A stretch of 6,548 nt of DNA, from NCBI GenBank assembly GCA_023431205.1, contig JAEYXQ010000072.1, positions 1 to 6,548 of the forward strand. The letters run 5' to 3'. Origin of the DNA: Pseudomonadota bacterium (GTDB lineage: Bacteria > Pseudomonadota > Alphaproteobacteria > Rhizobiales > Devosiaceae). Shown piece by piece: positions 1-5,174 of the stretch (its first letter is position 1; the number at the start of each line of letters is the position of its first letter). The translations under genes and the position numbers were made by a program. The notes beneath the pieces were generated by a model. The model did not search any database, had not been told where the DNA came from, and saw only the letters and a list, made by a program, of their open reading frames with translations.

Positions 1-1677
1 GGCGTTCGTATCGGCCAGGACGAGGCCGCGCTCGTAGGTCGAGTACATGTAGGCGGTGGGAGACGCGAACTCGGCCGCGCAGGTGTCGATGCGCTTGTAG
101 ACTGGGTGGACGGCGAGCGATTGGCGAATCTTTGCAACGTCTTCCGCGTCCCTGTTGACGAGGGAGGCGAGGCGGGCGTCGGAAAAGCCCATCGCCTTGA
201 GCATGCGCAGGTTCTCCGCGTCCTGCGGCAGGCCGTGCTGGCGGATACGGGCCTCCATGGAAACGATGCCGGCGATCTGCTCGAGGAACCATGGATCGAT
301 GCGGCACATCTGGTGCACGTCTTCGAGCGAGGTGCCCATGCGGATCGCCTGGGCGACCATGCGCAGACGGTCGGGCGTCGGCGTGCCGAGCGCTGCGCGG
401 ATGGCGTTCTTGTCGTCGCCCTGGTTGAGGCCGGGGATCTCGATCTCGTCGAGGCCGGTGAGGCCGGTTTCGAGGCCGCGCAGCGCCTTCTGCAGCGATT
501 CCTGGAAGGTGCGACCGATGGCCATGACCTCGCCGACCGACTTCATCGCGGTGGTGAGCACATTGTCGGCGCCGGGGAACTTCTCGAAGGCGAAACGCGG
601 GATCTTGGTGACGACGTAGTCGATGGACGGCTCGAAGGAGGCCGGCGTCGCGCCGCCGGTGATGTCGTTGTCGAGCTCGTCCAGCGTGTAGCCGACGGCG
701 AGGCGCGCCGCGACCTTGGCGATGGGGAAGCCGGTGGCCTTGGAGGCCAGCGCCGAGGAGCGCGACACGCGCGGGTTCATCTCGATGACGACCATGCGGC
801 CGTCGCGCGGGTTGATGCCGAACTGGACGTTGGAGCCGCCGGTCTCGACGCCGATCTCGCGCAGCACCGCCAGCGAGGCGTCGCGCATGATCTGGTATTC
901 CTTGTCGGTCAGCGTCAGGGCCGGGGCGACAGTGATCGAGTCGCCGGTATGGACGCCCATCGGATCGATGTTCTCGATCGAGCAGACGATGATGCAGTTG
1001 TCCTTCTTGTCGCGGACAACCTCCATCTCGAACTCTTTCCAGCCGAGCACGCTCTCTTCCACCAGCACCTCGTTGGTGGGGGAGGCGTCGATGCCGCTCT
1101 CGCAGATGGCGAGGTATTCCTCGCGGTTGTAGGCAATGCCGCCGCCGGTGCCGCCCAGGGTGAAGCTTGGGCGGATGATGGCAGGAAGGCCGATCACTTC
1201 GAGCGCCTGCAGCGCCTCGATGGTGTTGTGCGCCAGCATCGAGCGTGGCGTCTCGAGCCCGATCTTCTTCATCGCGTCGCGGAAGAGCTCGCGATCCTCG
1301 GCCTTGTCGATCGCCTCGGCGGTGGCGCCGATCATCTCGACGCCGAACTTGTCGAGCACGCCCATCTTGCGCAGCGACAGCGCGCAGTTGAGCGCGGTCT
1401 GGCCGCCCATGGTCGGCAGCAGCGCGTCGGGCCGTTCCTTCTCGATGATCTTGGCGACCACGTCGGGGGTGATCGGCTCCATGTAGGTGGCGTCGGCCAG
1501 GTCCGGATCTGTCATGATCGTTGCCGGATTGGAGTTCACCAGGATGATCCGGTAGCCCTCCTCCTTCAGCGCCTTGCACGCCTGGGTGCCGGAGTAGTCG
1601 AACTCGCAGGCCTGCCCGATGATGATCGGGCCCGCACCGATGATGAGGATCGATTTGATGTCGGTACGCTTGGGCAT
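1..1677 (-). CDS. carB: Carbamoyl-phosphate synthase large subunit, N-terminal 559 residues (3' end outside window)
   Basis: This is the ATP-dependent large subunit of the cytoplasmic CarAB complex, which makes carbamoyl phosphate from bicarbonate, glutamine-derived ammonia and two ATP for pyrimidine and arginine synthesis. Translating the minus strand from the ATG at 1675-1677 gives MPKRTDIKSILIIGAGP, the typical CarB start. Numbering stays colinear with what I recall of E. coli CarB: Arg129, Arg169 (in IIRPSFTLGGTGGG), Glu215, His243, Gln285 and Glu299/Asn301/Arg303 (in EMNPRVSRSSAL) are all present, so the first ATP-grasp (carboxyphosphate) domain looks intact. Residues from about 400 to 559 are the oligomerisation domain. 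The window ends almost exactly where the second, carbamate-phosphorylating half should begin, so about half of a protein of roughly 1100 residues is missing because of the window edge, not a break. The ribosome binding site is weak (GAGCGAG just before the ATG). No carA is visible. Confidence 0.98.
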   Translation of the reverse strand, partial: MPKRTDIKSILIIGAGPIIIGQACEFDYSGTQACKALKEEGYRIILVNSNPATIMTDPDLADATYMEPITPDVVAKIIEKERPDALLPTMGGQTALNCALSLRKMGVLDKFGVEMIGATAEAIDKAEDRELFRDAMKKIGLETPRSMLAHNTIEALQALEVIGLPAIIRPSFTLGGTGGGIAYNREEYLAICESGIDASPTNEVLVEESVLGWKEFEMEVVRDKKDNCIIVCSIENIDPMGVHTGDSITVAPALTLTDKEYQIMRDASLAVLREIGVETGGSNVQFGINPRDGRMVVIEMNPRVSRSSALASKATGFPIAKVAARLAVGYTLDELDNDITGGATPASFEPSIDYVVTKIPRFAFEKFPGADNVLTTAMKSVGEVMAIGRTFQESLQKALRGLETGLTGLDEIEIPGLNQGDDKNAIRAALGTPTPDRLRMVAQAIRMGTSLEDVHQMCRIDPWFLEQIAGIVSMEARIRQHGLPQDAENLRMLKAMGFSDARLASLVNRDAEDVAKIRQSLAVHPVYKRIDTCAAEFASPTAYMYSTYERGLVLADTNA

Positions 1678-1706
1678 GGGGCTCGCTCGGCTCTGATCTA
1701 CTGAAG

Positions 1707-1733
1707 CCGGGCGAGGGGAGGAGAATCGCCCGG
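1707..1733 (-). other. Stem-loop in the carB leader
   Basis: A perfect 8-bp stem (CCGGGCGA at 1707-1714, TCGCCCGG at 1726-1733) encloses an 11-base loop. It begins 30 bases upstream of the carB ATG. Read on the minus strand, the loop is pyrimidine-rich (TTCTCCTCCCC) and contains a CCTCC core like the anti-Shine-Dalgarno end of 16S rRNA. No T tract follows on the minus strand, so it does not look like an intrinsic terminator. It could be a leader structure of carB mRNA or simply a GC-rich fold; function unknown. Confidence 0.4.
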
Positions 1734-1745
1734 ACGCACCCATCC

Positions 1746-1760
1746 GCGCGGAACCCGCGC
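1746..1760 (-). other. Short GC-rich hairpin between response regulator and carB
   Basis: GCGCGG at 1746-1751 pairs perfectly with CCGCGC at 1755-1760 around a 3-base loop. It lies downstream of the response-regulator gene and upstream of carB on the minus strand. No T run follows, so terminator function is doubtful. A 6-bp GC-only palindrome is easily met by chance at this base composition. Confidence 0.25.
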
Positions 1761-1813
1761 AGCAACTGAGCGCTGCGGCACGGGGCAGGAGACCGGACGT
1801 GGTGGTTAGGTGG

Positions 1814-1836
1814 GCGGTTTAGCGGAGAAGAACCGC
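1814..1836 (-). other. Short hairpin downstream of the response-regulator gene
   Basis: GCGGTT at 1814-1819 pairs with AACCGC at 1831-1836 around an 11-base loop, which on the minus strand reads CTTCTCCGCTA. It begins about 50 bases past the response-regulator stop codon. It might stabilise or end that transcript, but there is no T tract. Loop length and pyrimidine character resemble the hairpin at 1707-1733. Confidence 0.25.
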
Positions 1837-1887
1837 GAAGGGAAGGGGCGGCATCGCATCAACTTGCGCCTGCGACACCGCCGCTGG

Positions 1888-2265
1888 TCAGGCGGCCCGG
1901 ACCTCCGCCCGAGCCGCGCGGCTGATGCCCGCGACAATGTCCTCCAGCCGGTAGGGCTTGGACAGGAATACGGCGCCCGGCGGCAGTTCGTCGGCGCCGG
2001 GGTGGTGCCCGCCGGAAACGACCACGATCGGCAGCCCCGGTTGGATTTCGGCGCAGCGGCGGGCGAGGTCGAGGCCACTCAGCGTGCCCGGCAGATCGAT
2101 GTCGGTGACGAGGCCGTCGATGCGGGTGCGCAGCAGCGAGTCGGCCGCGCCGTCGGCGGTGGTCAGCGGCAATGCATCGAATCCGTGCTCGGCCAGCTGG
2201 TCGACTAGGTCGAGCAGCAGGAGGACCTGGTCTTCCACGACAAGTATCTTGGCTGGCTTGGACAT
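1888..2265 (-). CDS. Single-domain (CheY-like) response regulator, 125 aa
   Basis: This is a stand-alone receiver domain with no output domain, expected to be phosphorylated by a histidine kinase and to act by protein-protein contact in the cytoplasm. The receiver signature is complete: acidic pair Glu11-Asp12 in ILVVEDQ, phospho-acceptor Asp55 in VTDIDLPG, Ser84 in VVVSGG (the usual Thr/Ser switch position) and Lys103-Pro104 in LSKPY, with Tyr105 next to it. At 125 residues it is a full-length receiver. I chose the ATG at 2263-2265 because the protein then begins MSKPAKILVVED, as such regulators do, and a weak GGGGTG lies 6 bases upstream. A longer frame from a TTG at 2296-2298 would add 11 non-conserved residues. 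No kinase lies in the window, so the partner is unknown. It is separated from carB by 210 bases and from the methyltransferase gene upstream by a REP-like repeat, so it probably has its own promoter. Confidence 0.92.
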   Translation of the reverse strand: MSKPAKILVVEDQVLLLLDLVDQLAEHGFDALPLTTADGAADSLLRTRIDGLVTDIDLPGTLSGLDLARRCAEIQPGLPIVVVSGGHHPGADELPPGAVFLSKPYRLEDIVAGISRAARAEVRAA

Positions 2266-2350
2266 TTGCTGCACCCCACAACTGGCGTGATAGGGCAAGC
2301 CCCGAGCAGCCGATCCGTTGCCGCTCGTTTGTGCATAGCTGCCAGTATGG

Positions 2351-2377
2351 TTACCGATTGAATAAAATTGTACCGAT
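2351..2377 (-). promoter_or_regulatory. AT-rich patch with TACCGAT direct repeat; possible promoter/operator of the response regulator
   Basis: In a very GC-rich region, 2357-2373 is strikingly AT-rich (reads ATTGAATAAAATTGTAC on the plus strand). It is flanked by two copies of TACCGAT at 2352-2358 and 2371-2377, 19 bases apart. It sits about 90-110 bases upstream of the response-regulator ATG, where a promoter would be expected. No clean -35/-10 pair can be assigned, so this is a suggestion from composition and repeat only. Confidence 0.3.
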
Positions 2378-2402
2378 CGCCCATCCTACGGCGATGTGTC
2401 CG

Positions 2403-2498
2403 TAGACCTCATCCTGAGCCTGTCGAAGGACGAGGTCGTGCACACCGAAGCCTCAGCGGTAGCGACCTCGTGGGTCGACAGGCTCACCATGAGGTCTA
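2403..2498. repeat. Inverted pair of REP-like palindromic elements
   Basis: Two 36-base arms (2403-2438 and 2463-2498) are inverted copies of each other, identical at 31 of 36 positions and separated by 24 bases. Each arm is itself a hairpin: GACCTC...GAGGTC stems at 2405-2437 and 2464-2496. The 11-base loop GAGCCTGTCGA is identical in the two arms when both are read in the same sense. The layout resembles a bacterial interspersed mosaic element (two REP hairpins head to head). From memory, CCTCATCCTGAGC-type elements are scattered through intergenic regions of many alphaproteobacteria. The element begins about 20 bases past the stop of the minus-strand methyltransferase gene, so it could end or stabilise that transcript. 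No RAYT-type transposase gene is present in the window. Confidence 0.85.
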
Positions 2499-2518
2499 TG
2501 GGAGTGAGGGCTGCGGAC

Positions 2519-3622
2519 CTACAGCGGCCCGGTCCGATACAGCGTCACCCGCAGGCCGCCATGCAGCACCGGCGGTTCGGCGGTGAAGGGCAAAGCGGTG
2601 GCGCGGGCGAGGTCCTTGTCGGCGGTGATGAGGCCGACGCGCCAGCCGCCGAAGCGCTCGCGCAGCACCGAGCCGAGATTGCGGTGCAGGGCGACGAGCG
2701 GCGCCTTGCTGCCGATGCGGCTGCCATAGGGCGGATTGACGATGACGAGGCCGGGCAGTCCGTCCGGCCGCTGCAGCGTGTCGATGCCGCGCGCCTCGAA
2801 CGAGGTGACATGCCCCACGCCCGCCCGGGTCGCATTCTCGCTGCTCATGCGGATGGCGCCGGCATCGCGGTCCGAGCCGAAGAAGCGGAGTTCGGTCGAT
2901 CGCGACGACTCGACCGCCCGCAGTTTCGTCCACGCCTTCGGTTCGAACGTCCGCAACTGCTCGAACGCAAAACTGCGCTCGCGCCCGGGCTTGAGGCCGA
3001 GCGCGATCTCCGCGGCTTCGATCACGAAGGTGCCGGAACCGCACATTGGGTCGAGCACCGGCTCGTCACCGGTGTAGCCGCATTGGCGCAGGAACATCGC
3101 CGCCATGGTCTCGCGCATCGGCGCCTTGCTTACGGCCTCTTTGAAGCCGCGCTTGTGCAGTGACTCCCCGGTGGTATCGACGCTGACGGTGACGAGGTCG
3201 TCCTCGATCCGCACCATGACCCGCACCGGCGCATCGTCCGCGACGGGGGCGCCGAGTTCCTCGGCAATTGCGGTGGCCACCCGCTGCGCCGCAGCGCCGG
3301 CATGGTAGATGCGCGAGCGCCGGCAGGTGGCCTCCACGGTCACCGGCACGTCGGGGCGCAGCACCTCGGCCCAGGGGAGCTTGCGCGCCCGCTTGTCGAG
3401 CTGCGCCAGATGCGCGGCCCGGAAGCTCCACAACCGCGCCAGCACCCGTGTGGCACCCCGCAACTCAAGGTTGGCGCGCCAGACATCGGGCCAGCCGCCG
3501 CGAAAGGCGACACCGCCATCCACCACGGCAGCTCCGGCAAAGCCGACCGCCAGTGCCTCGTCGCGCAGCGGGGCCTCGAGCCCGGGTGTCGCGACAAGGA
3601 AGATTTCGAGGTCGGTCGCCAT
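2519..3622 (-). CDS. THUMP-domain class I SAM-dependent RNA methyltransferase (RlmL N-half/COG0116 type), 367 aa
   Basis: A predicted cytoplasmic RNA base methyltransferase using S-adenosylmethionine. A THUMP-type RNA-binding region covers roughly residues 50-160, including SRIYHAGAAAQRV and the family block GESLHKRGFK (152-161). A Rossmann methyltransferase domain follows, with SAM-binding motif I DPMCGSGTFVIEAA (191-204), an acidic motif II region around GSDRD (249-253) and catalytic motif IV NPPYG (296-300), typical of N2-guanine or N6-adenine base methylation. It resembles the N-terminal m2G2445 half of E. coli RlmL but lacks the fused C-terminal RlmK half, which is common outside gammaproteobacteria. 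The exact target base cannot be read from sequence, so I give no symbol. The start is well fixed: AGGGAG lies 5 bases before the ATG, and the ATG directly follows the TGA of the PACE gene, implying translational coupling. A REP-like pair lies just after its stop. Confidence 0.9.
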   Translation of the reverse strand: MATDLEIFLVATPGLEAPLRDEALAVGFAGAAVVDGGVAFRGGWPDVWRANLELRGATRVLARLWSFRAAHLAQLDKRARKLPWAEVLRPDVPVTVEATCRRSRIYHAGAAAQRVATAIAEELGAPVADDAPVRVMVRIEDDLVTVSVDTTGESLHKRGFKEAVSKAPMRETMAAMFLRQCGYTGDEPVLDPMCGSGTFVIEAAEIALGLKPGRERSFAFEQLRTFEPKAWTKLRAVESSRSTELRFFGSDRDAGAIRMSSENATRAGVGHVTSFEARGIDTLQRPDGLPGLVIVNPPYGSRIGSKAPLVALHRNLGSVLRERFGGWRVGLITADKDLARATALPFTAEPPVLHGGLRVTLYRTGPL

Positions 3623-4054
3623 TCAGGCTCCCTGGCCGGTGGGGTTCGGGATGGGGAAGATGCGGTCGTAGGCCCAATTAAACACGAACGCATAGCCCAT
3701 GTAGAACAGGGCAAAGCCGATATCCATCACCAGCGCCTGCCAGATGGAGATGCCGAGATACCAGGCGATAAAGGGCAGCAGCACCAGCAGCAGCCCCAGT
3801 TCGAACAGCACCGCGTGCAGCACCCGGAGGGGAACCGTCTTGGTGACGGTGCCGCGCAGGCGCAGCGACACCCGGTCGAACAGCACGTTGTAGAGGTAGT
3901 TCCAGCCGGTCGCGAGCAGCGAGCCGACCAGCGCCACAACGCCGATCGAGTGCATCGGCATGTGGAAGGCGAACGCGGCGAGAGGGGTGATCAGGGCCAG
4001 CCCGATGATCTCGAACGACAGGGCATGGCGAATACGGTCGGGGGTGGTGCGCAT
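3623..4054 (-). CDS. PACE-family (AceI-like) small multidrug efflux transporter, 143 aa
   Basis: A small inner-membrane protein of the proteobacterial antimicrobial compound efflux (PACE) family, characterised by tandem bacterial transmembrane pair (BTP) domains. Members export biocides such as chlorhexidine, or short-chain diamines, using the proton gradient. Four hydrophobic segments are visible at about residues 15-32, 36-55, 80-100 and 106-126. The internal duplication shows: RHALSFE in repeat 1 and LHAVLFE in repeat 2 carry a Glu near the start of TM1 (Glu15) and TM3 (Glu85). Each repeat ends in an N-x-x-[FY]-D-R block: NVLFDR (56-61) and NWAYDR (126-131). Glu15 is at the same number as the functionally important Glu of Acinetobacter AceI. 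The length is normal for the family. The ATG at 4052-4054 is chosen because GGAG lies 9 bases upstream and the protein then begins directly before TM1; the open frame continues upstream but reads as non-coding leader. First gene of an operon with the RNA methyltransferase. Substrate unknown. Confidence 0.93.
   Translation of the reverse strand: MRTTPDRIRHALSFEIIGLALITPLAAFAFHMPMHSIGVVALVGSLLATGWNYLYNVLFDRVSLRLRGTVTKTVPLRVLHAVLFELGLLLVLLPFIAWYLGISIWQALVMDIGFALFYMGYAFVFNWAYDRIFPIPNPTGQGA
3628..3633 (-). promoter_or_regulatory. Shine-Dalgarno site of the RNA methyltransferase, inside the end of the PACE gene
   Basis: On the minus strand AGGGAG is followed by 5 bases and then the ATG at 3620-3622. 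The site lies within the last codons of the PACE gene, whose TGA (3623-3625) is directly followed by the ATG. This fixes the methyltransferase start and suggests termination-reinitiation coupling. Confidence 0.8.
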
Positions 4055-4063
4055 GGAAAGACA

Positions 4064-4067
4064 CTCC
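4064..4067 (-). promoter_or_regulatory. Shine-Dalgarno site of the PACE gene
   Basis: GGAG on the minus strand, 9 bases before the ATG at 4052-4054. It supports the 143-residue product over an N-terminally extended reading of the same frame. Confidence 0.65.
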
Positions 4068-4134
4068 GTCTGGGTGCCGGGCCGTCCCGACTGATGGTGA
4101 CCCGTTGACGGGGGAGGTCGTCCTCGCTGCGGGC

Positions 4135-4162
4135 AATATAGGGCCGGGGCGGCGAGTGGCAA
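4135..4162 (-). promoter_or_regulatory. Sigma-70-type promoter of the PACE-methyltransferase operon
   Basis: On the minus strand, TTGCCA (-35, at 4157-4162) and TATATT (-10, at 4135-4140) are separated by 16 bases. Each box is within one base of the housekeeping consensus, and the -10 box stands out in otherwise GC-rich sequence. Transcription would begin near 4128, giving a leader of about 75 bases before the PACE ATG. This is a reading by eye, without experimental support. Confidence 0.6.
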
Positions 4163-4178
4163 GGGGCGGCGGGTATAC

Positions 4179-4201
4179 GCAGCGTTAAGCGTAAGCGCTG
4201 C
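4179..4201. promoter_or_regulatory. Imperfect palindrome in the divergent PACE/motA control region
   Basis: GCAGCGTTA (4179-4187) pairs with TAA-G-CGCTGC (4192-4201) around a 4-base centre AGCG, giving a 9-bp inverted repeat with one bulged G. It lies 17 bases upstream of the -35 box of the minus-strand promoter and about 95 bases upstream of motA. The position suits a regulator that could influence either direction, but the regulator is unknown and no regulator gene is adjacent. Confidence 0.35.
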
Positions 4202-4295
4202 ATTATGCGGCCCGACGGGAACCAGATCGGCCCGACAGAAAACGTCTCTCCGGTCCGGCCGCGGCGGGGAGGCACAAGCGTGAGTATTGCGTCGC

Positions 4296-5159
4296 ATGCG
4301 CCTCATCATCGGCATCGTTATCGTGTTCGGCAGTGTGCTCGGCGGCTATGCCGCCCTCGGCGGACACGTCGAAGTTCTCTGGCAGCCGTTTGAGTTCGTT
4401 ATCATTCTGGGTGCGGCTGTCGGCGCCTTCGTGATCGCCAACGGTGCCCCGGTGCTCAAGGGCCTGCCGGCCGCCTTCGGTACCCTGTTCAAGGGTCCCA
4501 AATACAACAAGGCCGCCTTTGTCGAACTGCTCGGCATGCAGTACGCCATGTACAAGCTGGTCCAGTCCAAGGGCATCCTGGCGCTCGAGCCGCATATCGA
4601 GAACCCGCACGAATCGACGCTGTTCAACGCCTTTCCGAGCTTTGCCAAGAACCACCACGCGGTGGAGTTCGTCTGCGACTACATGCGCATGGTCACCCTC
4701 GGCTCCAACAATCAGCACGAGATGGAAGCGCTGATGGACGAGGAACTCGAGACCCACCACCAGGAGCAGGAGCGGATGGTGTCGGCCATGCAGTCGCTGG
4801 CCGACGGTACGCCCGCGCTGGGCATCGTTGCGGCTGTGCTGGGTGTGATCAAGACCATGGGCTCCATCGCCGAGCCGCCAGAAGTGCTCGGTCACATGAT
4901 CGGCGGCGCGCTGGTTGGCACCTTCTTCGGCGTGTTCGTCGCCTACGGGTTCTTCGCGCCCTTCGCCGCCTCGCTGCGCAACAGCTATGAGGCCGAAGCC
5001 AAGTACTTCCTGTCGCTCAAGGTTGGCCTGCTCGCCCACATTTCCGGCCAGGTGCCGGTGATGGCGGTGGAGTTCGCCCGCAAGGCGCTGATGAGCGACG
5101 TCCGGCCGACCTTTGCCGAAGTGGACGAAGCCACGGCAAACCTGCCTGCGACGGCCTGA
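4296..5159 (+). CDS. motA: Flagellar motor stator protein MotA, 287 aa
   Basis: The membrane stator subunit that, with MotB, forms the ion channel whose cytoplasmic loop pushes on the FliG rotor ring. Four transmembrane segments are visible at about residues 2-20, 33-51, 169-189 and 200-222, with the large cytoplasmic loop between the second and third. Family landmarks match E. coli MotA without gaps, as I recall that sequence: Tyr70, Glu98 in LALEPHIENP, the MDEELETH block (147-154), channel Pro173 in GTPALGIVAAVLGV and Pro222 in GFFAPFA. This colinearity argues for the ATG at 4296-4298; an in-frame TTG at 4287 would add three residues. The Shine-Dalgarno region is not clear (GTGAG 11 bases upstream; a better GGGGAGG at 4266-4272 is too far). 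An oddity is Gln90 where E. coli has the rotor-contacting Arg90. motB follows after 15 bases, so the two form an operon. No other flagellar genes are in the window. Confidence 0.97.
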   Translation: MRLIIGIVIVFGSVLGGYAALGGHVEVLWQPFEFVIILGAAVGAFVIANGAPVLKGLPAAFGTLFKGPKYNKAAFVELLGMQYAMYKLVQSKGILALEPHIENPHESTLFNAFPSFAKNHHAVEFVCDYMRMVTLGSNNQHEMEALMDEELETHHQEQERMVSAMQSLADGTPALGIVAAVLGVIKTMGSIAEPPEVLGHMIGGALVGTFFGVFVAYGFFAPFAASLRNSYEAEAKYFLSLKVGLLAHISGQVPVMAVEFARKALMSDVRPTFAEVDEATANLPATA

Positions 5160-5174
5160 GGCTGAGCTCCGACA

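Noticed and set aside
106..1704. A 532-codon open frame on the plus strand
   Set aside because: It lies opposite carB, whose catalytic residues are all in place on the minus strand. The plus-strand translation is low-complexity Asp/Gly/Arg/Leu-rich without any family signature.
2403..2498. CRISPR or integron-type repeat interpretation of the inverted repeats
   Set aside because: There are only two copies, in inverted not direct orientation, with no spacer series and no cas or integrase gene. The REP-pair reading fits better.
2396..3163. A 255-codon plus-strand open frame starting in the REP pair
   Set aside because: It is antisense to the RNA methyltransferase, including its SAM-binding motif, and starts inside a non-coding repeat.
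3302..4108. A 268-codon plus-strand open frame
   Set aside because: It is the shadow of the methyltransferase N-terminus and PACE gene. The minus strand carries conserved motifs, Shine-Dalgarno sites and a promoter.
4217..4241. GGAAC...CGT pattern upstream of motA as an EcfG general-stress promoter
   Set aside because: About 20 bases separate GGAAC from CGT, rather than the expected 16-17, and the second element reads CGTC rather than CGTT.
4055..4315. N-terminal extension of the PACE protein to a 230-residue form
   Set aside because: The extra residues are Pro/Arg-rich, overlap the promoter and the motA start, and precede a well-placed GGAG site and ATG that give the normal family length.
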